DNA of 64,000 bases from Apostichopus japonicus (GCF_037975245.1 NC_092581.1:5609501-5673500), one strand, 5' to 3'. Shown: positions 1 through 9,420, numbered from the stretch's first letter. Numbers and translations are program-made. The notes: generated by a model from the sequence alone, not told the origin.

Positions 1-1063
1 TCGTTTGATCATGGGCACCTGCAAATAGGTTTATATTCTAAATAGAAGAACGCTGAAATAGAAGATCTTATAGGATCACACAAAATAAAACTACCATATC
101 GTAATTCAAAACCTTGGATTGAAACCCTGTATCTGCTTTCAAATATAAGAATTGCGATAACCCTTTTCCAGTTTGTTGAAAGGTAATATATATTTGTTAA
201 CATGTGATGAGGATCAATATACCCTTCTGGTTTACTCAAGTATCAACCCAGGCTCCACTACAAGGACAGATAATTAACGTAAACTGCCATCTACTAGTGC
301 AGTCTGTTAATTTCTCTCACAGACATCAATTCTCCAATTCAACAAATAACTGGATATCGTCAAACCGCCATAATCTAATTTTCCCGCCATAAATACAACT
401 CAGGCAGACGACTATTTATTTACACCAAAAAACAGGTAAAGTTACGAAAATAGGATTTGATGAATGATATTATGACAAAAATGCCAAAGTTTTTCGCGCT
501 TCGAGGAGCATCAGTAATTAGTTTTATTCCAGCAAAATTGCATGTTGTATAACCAAAATGGCGAAACTGGGTCGCGGTTGCTAAGGAATCAACATTAATG
601 AAAAACGTTCAGAAACACGAAGAAAGGATACAACCATGTGACGCTTAACTTGAGTTCCTGCGCAGATATTTCGGTCGTCTGGAATGTCTCAACAAAGATC
701 ATGTAAAAGCTATTGAGTGGCCAAGCATCTTTAATCAGTAAAGGAAGTGGTGAAAACAAAACTATGCCCACCCATCCCATCGCCTGGTGTGGCACCCCGG
801 CCTCCTTAAACTATTTGTCCATATCAAATTAATTGTTTCTCAACCTTATAGTCGTCATACTGCATTAAAAAACGCATGGGAATGTCGGTTACGCAATAAA
901 AAATAGCTCATCACGTAACGCCGTTCCCGTGAAATAGCTTTTCATACTGAGGTCACATTTTTTTATATTGGAGATGCACAACTGGACGTAGACATGCGAT
1001 AGTACGGATTTGATCGGTTGTTACTGATTATAAATTAACATTCAAACCGTTGCTCTGGCTCGC
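1..1063. other. Left flank of the 5.8-kb inverted-repeat element; no gene seen
   Basis: AT-rich sequence with only short open frames that have no recognisable motif. No repeat family or RNA gene was recognised. The last bases before the element include the left copy of its 6-bp target duplication (1064-1069). Confidence 0.5.
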
Positions 1064-1069
1064 GTGATT
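1064..1069. other. Left target-site duplication GTGATT
   Basis: Directly abuts the first base of the left inverted repeat. The identical hexamer follows the last base of the right inverted repeat at 6911-6916. Confidence 0.85.
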
Positions 1070-1084
1070 AGTAGTATAGAGGGC

Positions 1085-1645
1085 CCCGGATTGCACCGGT
1101 GCAATCCCAATTTTGGATGTATCTTGATTGTCATAATAGATGTACCCCCCTCAGATCGCACCCGTGCAATCCCAACTTGTGATGTACCCCCGGAAAGATG
1201 TAGCCATTATGATGGCACCCGTACAATCCCAACTTGTGATGTACCCCCGGTAAGATGTAGCAACTTTGATCGCACACAGTACAATCCCAATGTGTTATCG
1301 ACTGAGATTGCCTGTCACTGAGATGTATCCATCAATGATCACACACACAGTACAATCCCAATTTGTTATCAGCTGAGATTTTCTGTCACTGAGATGTAGC
1401 CATCAATGATCACACCCGTGCAATCCTACTTTGTAACGGACCCAAATTCCCGATAACTGAGATGTAGCCACCAATGATCGCACCCGTGCAATCCCAATTT
1501 TTTATCAGTTGAGATTTTCTGTCACTGAGATGTAGCCATCAATGATCTCACCCGTGCAATCCTACTTTGTAACGAACCCAGGTTCCCTGTAACTGAGATG
1601 TAGCCACCAAAGATCGCCCACAGTCCTAGGTCATTCCCGACCATG
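1085..1645 (+). repeat. Subterminal tandem repeats, left arm (~68-bp units, ~136-bp higher-order period)
   Basis: Units share the strings GAGATGTAGCCA, AATGATC and CCCGTGCAATCC. Every second unit is more alike: the string CACTGAGATGTAGCCATCAA recurs at 1387 and 1523, a 136-bp period. The array starts with a perfect 20-bp palindrome at 1088-1107 (GGATTGCACCGGTGCAATCC). The half-palindrome GTGCAATCC then recurs in most units. Repeated sites close to a terminus are typical of transposase or terminal-protein binding regions, but the binding role is inference. Confidence 0.85.
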
Positions 1646-2440
1646 ATTGGATTTACGATGATATCTATTGATATATGTATATATGTATTGATCGCCCACC
1701 AGTACGGTACCTATATGAGGTCGCATGATAGTATCTTAAGCAGGTTTATTTGAAATCATATTCTTGATAGTTTTCAGCAATGAGACAGGGAAGAAATTCG
1801 TAATTCGAGAGGTAAATTAGTATAGGCCCACAGTTTTGGTATATTAATAGAATATTATATTTGGATATCCGAATCGTTTAAGACTTGTTCAATATACTAT
1901 AATATAGCTACTGATATATATTCGTGAAGTGAACGAATGTGAAATTCTTTGTCTCCTATAACTCAGTCAACGCGTGTGGGGGTTTTAACGTTTTAAGAAC
2001 GAGCAACATTTTCCCATTATATTCCATGAACCAGCATATTATTGGAAACTTTTTAGCGATATTCTAGTAAGATTAATTGAGGGGGAGGAAGAAGGTCTAA
2101 GTGTTTAAATTGATTAAAGGCAATATGCCATGCTGTTGAACAAAGCCTGCGTGAAATTTCCACGTACAGAATGGTCACTTGAATACCGGTAACGAATAAA
2201 AGGGGGGGAAATGACCAGAATGTTTCCTCTTTAATCCTAGTTCCTTTAGTGATAATCTAAGCGCAGGCATTGGCTATTGCATTAAAACGATCAGTATACT
2301 TATTTTAGGTCGCTGAATTTTTATCTGTATGTTTAATGGTACTCGATAACATGGATAACGAATAAGCCCTCGCTCATTAAGAAAATAATAATTATGACTG
2401 GTAGGTAGATGTCTAATTGTAATACCCTTTGTGTTCATGA

Positions 2441-2767
2441 TCACAACGAGACCAGCGTATATTTAGTATCCTGGACACGCCTTATGTATAACAAAGAGTT
2501 CGTTAGTTTATGAACTGAAAGAGATTGATCAAATTTAACGGCTATTTTTAGGGCCACTGAATAATCCAGAAAGAGCGAGCCTTCCTCCGTTAAACATGCA
2601 ATCTGTGTCTTTGTGTCTATTTTGTACATTTTGTTTTTACCCGTTTTCGTAACGTGCATATTCACTAAGGATGAATCTCCAAAAAGAGGTTGTCTCCAAT
2701 TTGACGGTCTGGTTTTATTCACGGTAAGCAGGCGCATATATTTAGGAGGGAGATCATAAACTTGCAT
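2441..2767 (-). CDS. Hypothetical 108-aa ORF inside the left inverted repeat
   Basis: Open from ATG at 2767 to the stop at 2441, reading outward toward the element end. I do not recognise the family. The product is basic and mixed in character, starts MQVYDLPPKYMRLLTVNK, and has no obvious membrane segment, zinc site or catalytic motif. Just upstream of the ATG is an A/T-rich run, which could be a promoter-side feature or a hazard for assembly. Its partner in the right arm (5212-5445) has the same first 46 or so codons and then a small indel. Lying in an inverted repeat, the gene would be present twice per element. Alternatives: a decayed fragment of a larger element gene, or a chance ORF. 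The open frame alone is weak support. Confidence 0.4.
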   Translation of the reverse strand: MQVYDLPPKYMRLLTVNKTRPSNWRQPLFGDSSLVNMHVTKTGKNKMYKIDTKTQIACLTEEGSLFLDYSVALKIAVKFDQSLSVHKLTNSLLYIRRVQDTKYTLVSL

Positions 2768-2952
2768 GCTTTGAAAGTTTTGTCTTTGTCTTTGGCTTTT
2801 TTTTTTATTTATTTTTTTTTTGCTTCATTTTAAAAACACGCATTTTCGTTAAGTCGCCACTCGATTAGATAGGAGCTTCATTTCGTCATGACAGACTGGT
2901 AATGTCACGAGGAGGGGTAAAAGTGCGTTGTTTAGATCACACCCTTAACTGT

Positions 2953-3378
2953 GATGAGCACGCGAGCATTAAATGAGTGACTCAAAGAGTAAAAGAGCAC
3001 ACCGTGAGCAACGCGAGCATGAAATGAGTGACTCAAAGAGCAAAAGAGCACACCGTGAGCAAAGAGCACACCGTGAGCAACGCGAGCATAACATGAGTGA
3101 CTCAAAGAGCAAAAGAGCACACCGTGAGCAACGCGAGCTTAAAATGAGTGACTCAAAGAGTAAAAGAGCACACCGTGAGCAACGCGAGCATGAAATGAGT
3201 GACTCAAAGAGCAAAAGAGCACACCGTGAGCAAAGAGCACACCGTGAGCAACGCGAGCATAACATGAGTGACTCAAAGAGCAAAAGAGCACACCGTGAGC
3301 AAAAGAGCACACCGTGAGCATAAAATGAGTGACTCAAAGAGCAAAAGAGCACACCGTGAGCAAAAGAGAGTCGTTTAG
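2953..3378 (+). repeat. 51/69-bp minisatellite with seven TGACTCA (AP-1-type) sites
   Basis: The basic unit is 51 bp (ATGAGTGACTCAAAGAG... through CGTGAGCAACGCGAGCAT). Longer 69-bp units carry an extra 18-bp AGAGCACACCGTGAGCAA block. TGACTCA, the consensus for AP-1/bZIP factors, occurs at 2978, 3029, 3098, 3149, 3200, 3269 and 3330. Period lengths divisible by three keep both strands open: on the plus strand 2973-3317 reads as repeats of MSDSKSKRAHREQREH, each starting with Met. Whether the array is coding, regulatory or neither is open. Confidence 0.85.
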
Positions 3379-3404
3379 ATGAGCAATTGAACACGTGCTC
3401 ATAT

Positions 3405-4174
3405 CAGAATAGGCCAAAAAAAAAGGACGCTTGGTTGACCCTATACACAGGACATGTGGAAAACCTTATACTTTGAATACAAAGTCGAGTCAGAATGAAA
3501 AGAAAGCGATGTTTCTACAGTTTTTTATTTATTTATTATTTTATTTAATGAATTTGTGCAACATTCCGCCAACCAATAAAATACTGGTGATACAAATAGC
3601 AGTGATATCTTTAGTGCATCACTACTTTGGTTCCCATAACGGTGAGGAGACTGAAGGAACCCGTTCCGACAAACCTCATTTCGAATAATTCATTATATAT
3701 ACCATTATTTTTTGTTTTGACATTTGAACAACAACAAAACTTCAGAGTAAGCACGAGAAGTTATGAACCGTCAATATTCAAATGATGATTCTTCAAAGAT
3801 ACAAATATGGATTTATGAAGTCATATACATCTCGATTATTACGGTGACCCTTATCAGTAAACCTTCCTACGATATCTTCATATTTTGTCTACGACTCCGA
3901 TGTAAGAGATAATACAAATAGTAATGTCCACACACGTGAGAGTTAAACTATTGTAATGGCCGTGTGTCGTAACGAACAACTTCGTTTAGAAGAAACCGTG
4001 CACTGCCTGGTACCGTTGTGGGTTGTCGGCCAAATGAATCAAAATATTCCACGACGGTGCGGCCTTGTGGCACAAACAAGCACGCCTAGGTGTTTTGTGA
4101 TGCTATACGATACGAAACCTTTGTTATTTCTTTCTTCAGATCGATCGTATAGTCACCCACGTCTCTTCGACAAC
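3405..4174. other. Centre of the element, left part; no recognisable gene
   Basis: Unique AT-rich DNA between the inverted repeats. An 85-codon frame (3431-3688, plus) and a 95-codon frame (3956-4243, plus, overlapping the zinc-finger ORF) have no motif I recognise, and I do not call them genes. Confidence 0.5.
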
Positions 4175-4789
4175 TTACACATCGTTGTCATCCTCCTCCT
4201 CATCATCATCACTTTCGTATTTGTTCTTCAGGCCATGACGTAAAACCTTCGTCATGGCCTTATTGAGTTGGATCAAGGTCATCCAAGTTTCTACCGCATC
4301 GTACACATTATCACCCTCCTCCTCCTTGTCACTCTCGTCTTTGTTCTTCAGTCCATGATGTAATATCTTTGACATTGCCTTATTGAGTTCGAGCAAGTGC
4401 ATCCAAGTCTCCACAGCATCATACGTGCGTTCACCATCCTCGTCATCGTGATCGTCACCATCATCATCCTCACTACCACTACTGCCAGTACCGTCTGATG
4501 TTTCAATCGGCTCATCCGAACTATTATGATCATTACTTCCCTCAGTATCCACCAGGCCATTGTCTTCTTCACTGCGGTCATCGGTCGAATCACTTTCACG
4601 ATGTTTGTATTTCACACCGACACGACGCGTATTCACATTACGCTCTTTACCATTCACACCGTCAGTGTCATCCTCGCTGTCAGTAATCATTCCCGCCTTT
4701 TGATTACTAGCGTGAATGTTAGATTCATGTCGACGAAGATTGAAATGACGGTTAAATTCTTTATTGCATATTTTACAAAAAAATCTCAT
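4175..4789 (-). CDS. C2H2 zinc-finger protein with acidic linker and duplicated 40-aa C-terminal repeat
   Basis: A 204-residue ORF, the only substantial gene in the centre of the element. Residues 5-26 form one classical finger of spacing C-x2-C-x12-H-x4-H (FFCKICNKEFNRHFNLRRHE). Residues 35-122 are low-complexity and rich in Asp, Glu, Ser and Gly. Residues 123-162 and 163-204 are a tandem duplication of a unit beginning YDAVETWM, with a shared L-LNKAM-K-L-HGLKNK core and an acidic end. A single N-terminal finger plus acidic tail suggests a DNA- or chromatin-binding protein of the element rather than a host transcription factor, but no partner or target can be seen. The start is the first Met, directly before the finger. 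It could also be the 3' part of a spliced gene, or host DNA captured by the element. Family not recognised beyond the finger. Confidence 0.6.
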   Translation of the reverse strand: MRFFCKICNKEFNRHFNLRRHESNIHASNQKAGMITDSEDDTDGVNGKERNVNTRRVGVKYKHRESDSTDDRSEEDNGLVDTEGSNDHNSSDEPIETSDGTGSSGSEDDDGDDHDDEDGERTYDAVETWMHLLELNKAMSKILHHGLKNKDESDKEEEGDNVYDAVETWMTLIQLNKAMTKVLRHGLKNKYESDDDEEEDDNDV

Positions 4790-4901
4790 CTTGTGAGGGT
4801 TTACTTCTTGGTGTCATTCGATGCAATGAGAGCTTTTAAACAAAAATTTGAATGATATACTTTTTGAATATATCAATATGAGCACGTGCTCAATTGCTCA
4901 T

Positions 4902-5027
4902 CTAAACGACTCTCTTTTGCTCACGGTGTGCTCTTTTGCTCTTTGAGTCACTCATTTCATGCTCGCGTTGCTCACGGTGTGCTCTTTTACTCTTTGAGTC
5001 ACTCATTTAATGCTCGCGTGCTCATCA
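4902..5027 (-). repeat. Short right-arm version of the 51-bp array (two TGACTCA sites)
   Basis: Two units on the minus strand, with TGAGTCA at 4944-4950 and 4995-5001. On the minus strand 5006-4902 is a 34-codon frame made of two 17-residue repeats (MSDSKSKRAHREQ core) ending KRVV-stop. The last left-arm unit ends the same way at 3378. This short form may be closer to the ancestral state before the left array expanded. Confidence 0.75.
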
Positions 5028-5211
5028 CAGTTAAGGGTGTGATCTAAACAACGCACTTTTACCCCTCCTCGTGACATTACCAGTCTGTCATGACGAAATG
5101 AAGCTCCTATCTAATCGAGTGGCGACTTAACGAAAATGCGTGTTTTTAAAATGAAGCAAAAAAAAAATAAATAAAAAAAAAAGCCAAAGACAAAGACAAA
5201 ACTTTCAAAGC

Positions 5212-5445
5212 ATGCAAGTTTATGATCTCCCTCCTAAATATATGCGCCTGCTTACCGTGAATAAAACCAGACCGTCAAATTGGAGACAACCTCTTTTTGG
5301 AGATTCATCCTTAGTGAATATGCACGTTACGAAAACGGGTAAAAACAAATCAATACAAAATAGACACAAAGACACAGATTGCATGTTTAACGGAGGAAGG
5401 CTCGCTCTTTCTGGATTATTCAGTGGCCCTAAAAATAGCCGTTAA
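5212..5445 (+). pseudogene. Right-arm copy of the 108-aa ORF, disrupted by a small indel
   Basis: Mirrors 2441-2767. It matches through about codon 46 (ending TKTGKNK) and then differs around 5348-5355 by substitutions and one net inserted base. This shifts the frame and gives an early stop at 5445. The DNA beyond the indel again matches the left arm, so the old reading frame survives out of phase. Either this copy is broken or the left copy is derived; reads across both sites would tell. Confidence 0.45.
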
Positions 5446-6334
5446 ATTTGATCAATCTCTTTCAGTTCATAAACTAACGAACTCTTTGTTATACATAAGG
5501 CGTGTCCAGGATACTAAATATACGCTGGTCTCGTTGTGATCATGAACACAAAGGGTATTACAATTAGACATCTACCTACCAGTCATAATTATTATTTTCT
5601 TAATGAGCGAGGGCTTATTCGTTATCCATGTTATCGAGTACCATTAAACATACAGATAAAAATTCAGCGACCTAAAATAAGTATACTGATCGTTTTAATG
5701 CAATAGCCAATGCCTGCGCTTAGATTATCACTAAAGGAACTAGGATTAAAGAGGAAACATTCTGGTCATTTCCCCCCCTTTTATTCGTTACCGGTATTCA
5801 AGTGACCATTCTGTACGTGGAAATTTCACGCAGGCTTTGTTCAACAGCATGGCATATTGCCTTTAATCAATTTAAACACTTAGACCTTCTTCCTCCCCCT
5901 CAATTAATCTTACTAGAATATCGCTAAAAAGTTTCCAATAATATGCTGGTTCATGGAATATAATGGGAAAATGTTGCTCGTTCTTAAAACGTTAAAACCC
6001 CCACACGCGTTGACTGAGTTATAGGAGACAAAGAATTTCACATTCGTTCACTTCACGAATATATATCAGTAGCTATATTATAGTATATTGAACAAGTCTT
6101 AAACGATTCGGATATCCAAATATAATATTCTATTAATATACCAAAACTGTGGGCCTATACTAATTTACCTCTCGAATTACGAATTTCTTCCCTGTCTCAT
6201 TGCTGAAAACTATCAAGAATATGATTTCAAATAAACCTGCTTAAGATACTATCATGCGACCTCATATAGGTACCGTACTGGTGGGCGATCAATACATATA
6301 TACATATATCAATAGATATCATCGTAAATCCAAT

Positions 6335-6895
6335 CATGGTCGGGAATGACCTAGGACTGTGGGCGATCTTTGGTGGCTACATCTCAGTTACAGGGAACCT
6401 GGGTTCGTTACAAAGTAGGATTGCACGGGTGAGATCATTGATGGCTACATCTCAGTGACAGAAAATCTCAACTGATAAAAAATTGGGATTGCACGGGTGC
6501 GATCATTGGTGGCTACATCTCAGTTATCGGGAATTTGGGTCCGTTACAAAGTAGGATTGCACGGGTGTGATCATTGATGGCTACATCTCAGTGACAGAAA
6601 ATCTCAGCTGATAACAAATTGGGATTGTACTGTGTGTGTGATCATTGATGGATACATCTCAGTGACAGGCAATCTCAGTCGATAACACATTGGGATTGTA
6701 CTGTGTGCGATCAAAGTTGCTACATCTTACCGGGGGTACATCACAAGTTGGGATTGTACGGGTGCCATCATAATGGCTACATCTTTCCGGGGGTACATCA
6801 CAAGTTGGGATTGCACGGGTGCGATCTGAGGGGGGTACATCTATTATGACAATCAAGATACATCCAAAATTGGGATTGCACCGGTGCAATCCGGG
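6335..6895 (-). repeat. Subterminal tandem repeats, right arm
   Basis: Inverted copy of the 1085-1645 array, with the same palindrome next to the terminus and the same alternating unit types. Confidence 0.85.
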
Positions 6896-6910
6896 GCCCT
6901 CTATACTACT

Positions 6911-6916
6911 GTGATT
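6911..6916. other. Right target-site duplication GTGATT
   Basis: Immediately follows the outer end of the right inverted repeat and matches 1064-1069 exactly. Confidence 0.85.
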
Positions 6917-7181
6917 CATTAATATTGAGAGCGAACTTGGACCCAATAAAACTAGTGAACAACGACCGCCTATCTCAAAATGAAATTCACAATATTTGTT
7001 AGTAGCCTATATGAAAGTGTTTTTGTTGTCATTAAGTAATGTTGATATCCCATTTATGATTCATCAATGCCAATTAAACAAGATATTAAATTAGAACCCT
7101 ATCTGTTTTTTGTTTTTTTGTATACACACTGATATAACATGTATATAACACGCCACTTTACTATACAGTTGAGGAAATTAA
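6917..7181. other. Spacer between the two mobile elements; nothing recognised
   Basis: AT-rich sequence with a T-rich stretch near 7105-7120; no motif seen. Confidence 0.4.
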
Positions 7182-7488
7182 TATATTAGTGATTGTGTAA
7201 AAGTAAGTTGGCCTGACGTTTCGATCCTAGCAGGATCTTCTTCAGAGGCTAAATGACAAGTAACAGTAACAGAAGGGACAAAAACACGCACAGAATACAG
7301 ACAGGTTAATGAGCACGGTGAACACAATGAGATATCATTACTGTTACTTGTCATTTAGCCTCTGAAGAAGATCCTGCTAGGATCGAAACGTCAAGCCAAC
7401 TTACTTTTACACATTCTATTTCACAGGCTCTCTAGTGGATAAGCAGTTTGCTAACAGTTTTATTTTATTTTTATATTAGTGATTGTGT
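7182..7488 (+). mobile_element. Foldback retroinsertion (Penelope-like candidate) with 17-bp TSD
   Basis: TATATTAGTGATTGTGT occurs at 7182-7198 and 7472-7488, bracketing a 273-bp insert. The insert has two ~75-bp arms in opposite orientation (about 7195-7269 and 7338-7413) around a ~68-bp spacer, followed by a unique tail ending in a T-rich run (TTTTATTTTATTTTT). The arms contain CTGAAGAAGATCCTGC then GGATCGAAACGTC. The arm overlaps the target duplication by a few bases (TGTGT), as expected from microhomology-primed template switching. Long variable target duplications with an inverted partial copy are usual for Penelope-like elements, and the GAAACGT string resembles tails I associate with them. 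The family is inferred; the insertion and its duplication are seen directly. Confidence 0.65.
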
Positions 7489-8525
7489 GAACTTGGAGAC
7501 ATGGACATTTACTTGCATGTTTGTATGGATTGTATGTAGTCGTTAAATATACTAAACTTGCTTTTTATGGTATTGAATGTACCGACATCACATACCCGAC
7601 GCGGAACACAACCTAACATAAATTATGATTAAACTTAATCGATGGCCTAAGCTATCCGATTGAAATGAGTATATACTGAAAGATCTAGTTTAACTGTAAC
7701 ACCTGTCCAACTTTATGATGTATGGGGGAATTTCCTTCTCTGACATTGTCAATAACGGGAACCTTTTTTTGGTAAAATAATTCCGGAATGCGGTCTGTGA
7801 TTAAGTTATTGAGTCATAAATATATTTATGACTAGTAAGCAAAGCCGTTGAGACACGAGTCGCGTCCCATGGTAGGCGGGTCAGAGTCTTAGGTTACGCG
7901 ATGAGTGACCCCATTCTGTCTTTATTAAACTCTTCAATCAGCCGTTCGGAATAAGTTTTAGCCGCCGGTTGTCAAATAGAGGTTTATTGTTTATTGGAAA
8001 CGGCGTAACATCAGGATTGTTGTCAATTCCCATTGTGAATCCGGCTTAGATTTGTGCATTAATAAAACTTCAGTAACAAATAGTTTGGATATCGCTGGAC
8101 TGCAGACTATTATAGCCGAGATGAGCTTAGGGAATGAAGTGGCGATGGACGAAATACATTTGTAACATTGCCGGATATGAACTCACAGTATAACATTGTA
8201 GTATGCCTAATTTGAAATATAAACCTGCACTGAGATCATATAACTTGAACGTGGATATAATGCGCTTGATAGCCTAGCAAGATAAAAGCAATATTGAGAG
8301 GCTAACAATACAGAGAACATTTGATGTGAATGATATTGTTAAAAGTCTAAGGTTGGTTATAACTATTGTCACCGTGTTTGATATGAATTTACTTGAAGCT
8401 GCTCCAAGCGAGCCATCGAAGTTGTCTAAGTGACTCCTTCACCTCCCTTTGAGTCTCCCCTCCCTTTAATTAGGAGTGTGGTAAATTGGCACTATCCTGA
8501 AAAGAATGGATATCCTTAAAAGAGC
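7489..8525. other. Intergenic; nothing recognised
   Basis: No ORF with motif, no repeat family and no RNA gene were seen. Confidence 0.4.
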
Positions 8526-9420
8526 AGATACTACCCTGGAATGATAGCCAGAAGGCCGAGTCATAGCCAGAAGACCGAGTCATAGCCAGAAGACCGAGCC
8601 ATACTACCAGAAGACCGAGTCATACTACCAGAAGACCGAGTCTAAGCGATATATAAATTGAAGCAGATACTACCCTGGAATGATAGTCAGAAGACCGAGT
8701 CATAGCCAGAAGACTGAGTCATAGCCAGAAGACCGAGTCATACTACCAGAAGACCGAGTCATACTACCAGAAGACCGAGTCTAAGCGATATATAAATTGA
8801 AGCAGATACTACCCTGGAATGATAGTCAGAAGACCGAGTCATAGCCAGAAGACTGAGTCATAGCCAGAAGACCGAGTCATAGCCAGAAGACCGAGTCATA
8901 GCCAGAAGACCGAGTCATACTACCAGAAGACCGAGTCTAAGCGTTACATAAATTGAAGCAGATGCTACCCTGGAATGATAGCCAGAAGACCGAGTCATAG
9001 CCAGAAGACCGAGTCATAACCAGAAGACCGAGTCATAACCAGAAGACCGAGTTATAGCCAGAAGACCGAGTCTAAGGGATACATGAAGTGAAGTAGATCT
9101 TTCGATGAGCCAGTCAGTACACGAATCATAGCCAGAAGACCGAGTCATAGCCGGAAGACCGAGTCTAAGCGATACATGAAGTGAAGCAGGTCTTCCGATG
9201 AGCCAGTCAGTACACGAATCATAGCTAGGAGACCGAGTCATAGCCAGAAGATCGAGTCATAGCCAGATGACCGAGTCTAAGCGATACATAAAGTGAATCA
9301 GATCTTCCGATGAGTCAGTCAGTACACGAATCATAGCCAGAAGACCGAGTCATAGCCAGAAGATCGAGTTTATGCGGCGGATACATGAAGTGAAACAGGT
9401 CTTCCGATGAGCCAGTCTGT
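8526..9420 (+). repeat. 19-bp minisatellite with nested higher-order units
   Basis: The core CATAGCCAGAAGACCGAGT (19 bp) repeats with variants (CATACTACCAGAAG, ATAGTCAGAAG). The core runs are punctuated by a spacer that begins GCAGATACTACCCTGG at 8526, 8663, 8803 and 8958, giving higher-order periods of 137, 140 and 155 bp. After 9090 the spacer changes to a TCTTCCGATGAGCCAGTCAG type. The short ORF across it is a by-product. Confidence 0.9.

Larger units (their letters stand above)
1070..3404 (+). repeat. Left terminal inverted repeat (2335 bp)
   Basis: Reverse complement of 4876-6910. Outside to inside it holds GC-rich palindromes, a subterminal tandem array, about 0.8 kb of AT-rich unique sequence, a 108-codon ORF on the minus strand, an A/T-rich stretch (about 2799-2820) and a 51/69-bp array. 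It ends just after a near-palindromic GAACACGTGCTC at the inner boundary. Arms this similar imply recent insertion or ongoing conversion between arms. Confidence 0.93.
4876..6910 (-). repeat. Right terminal inverted repeat (2035 bp)
   Basis: Inverted partner of 1070-3404. It has the same order of landmarks but only two units of the inner tandem array instead of seven. The inner boundary carries a perfect 12-bp palindrome GAGCACGTGCTC (one mismatch in the left copy). The ORF copy in this arm is frameshifted. Confidence 0.93.
1064..6916. mobile_element. Maverick/Polinton-like element with ~2-kb inverted repeats and 6-bp TSD (non-autonomous)
   Basis: The element proper is 1070-6910 (5841 bp). 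It begins AGTAGTATAGAGGG and ends with the exact reverse complement. GTGATT is duplicated directly on both sides (1064-1069 and 6911-6916), so both insertion boundaries are fixed to the base. The inverted repeats run 1070-3404 and 4876-6910 and look almost identical wherever I compared them; the left is longer mainly because its inner tandem array has more units. A 6-bp target duplication, AG/CT ends and very long inverted repeats are the published hallmarks of Maverick/Polinton elements. None of their core genes (protein-primed DNA polymerase B, retroviral-type integrase, protease, packaging ATPase, capsid) is present in the 1.47-kb centre, so this would be an internally deleted or non-autonomous member. 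An unrelated DNA transposon superfamily with 6-bp duplications remains possible. That it is a mobile element is near certain; the superfamily is inferred. Confidence 0.85.

Noticed and set aside
1070-6910. Inverted repeat as an assembly palindrome artefact
   Set aside because: The arms differ in array length and by an indel in the ORF, the centre is unique, and an exact 6-bp duplication flanks the unit, all expected of a real insertion.
7338-7413. Minimal hammerhead ribozyme in the foldback element (CTGAAGA ... GAAAC GTC)
   Set aside because: The core letters resemble a hammerhead and Penelope-like elements can carry them. However, the flanks cannot form stem I, there is an unpaired base at stem II, and stem III would have no loop.
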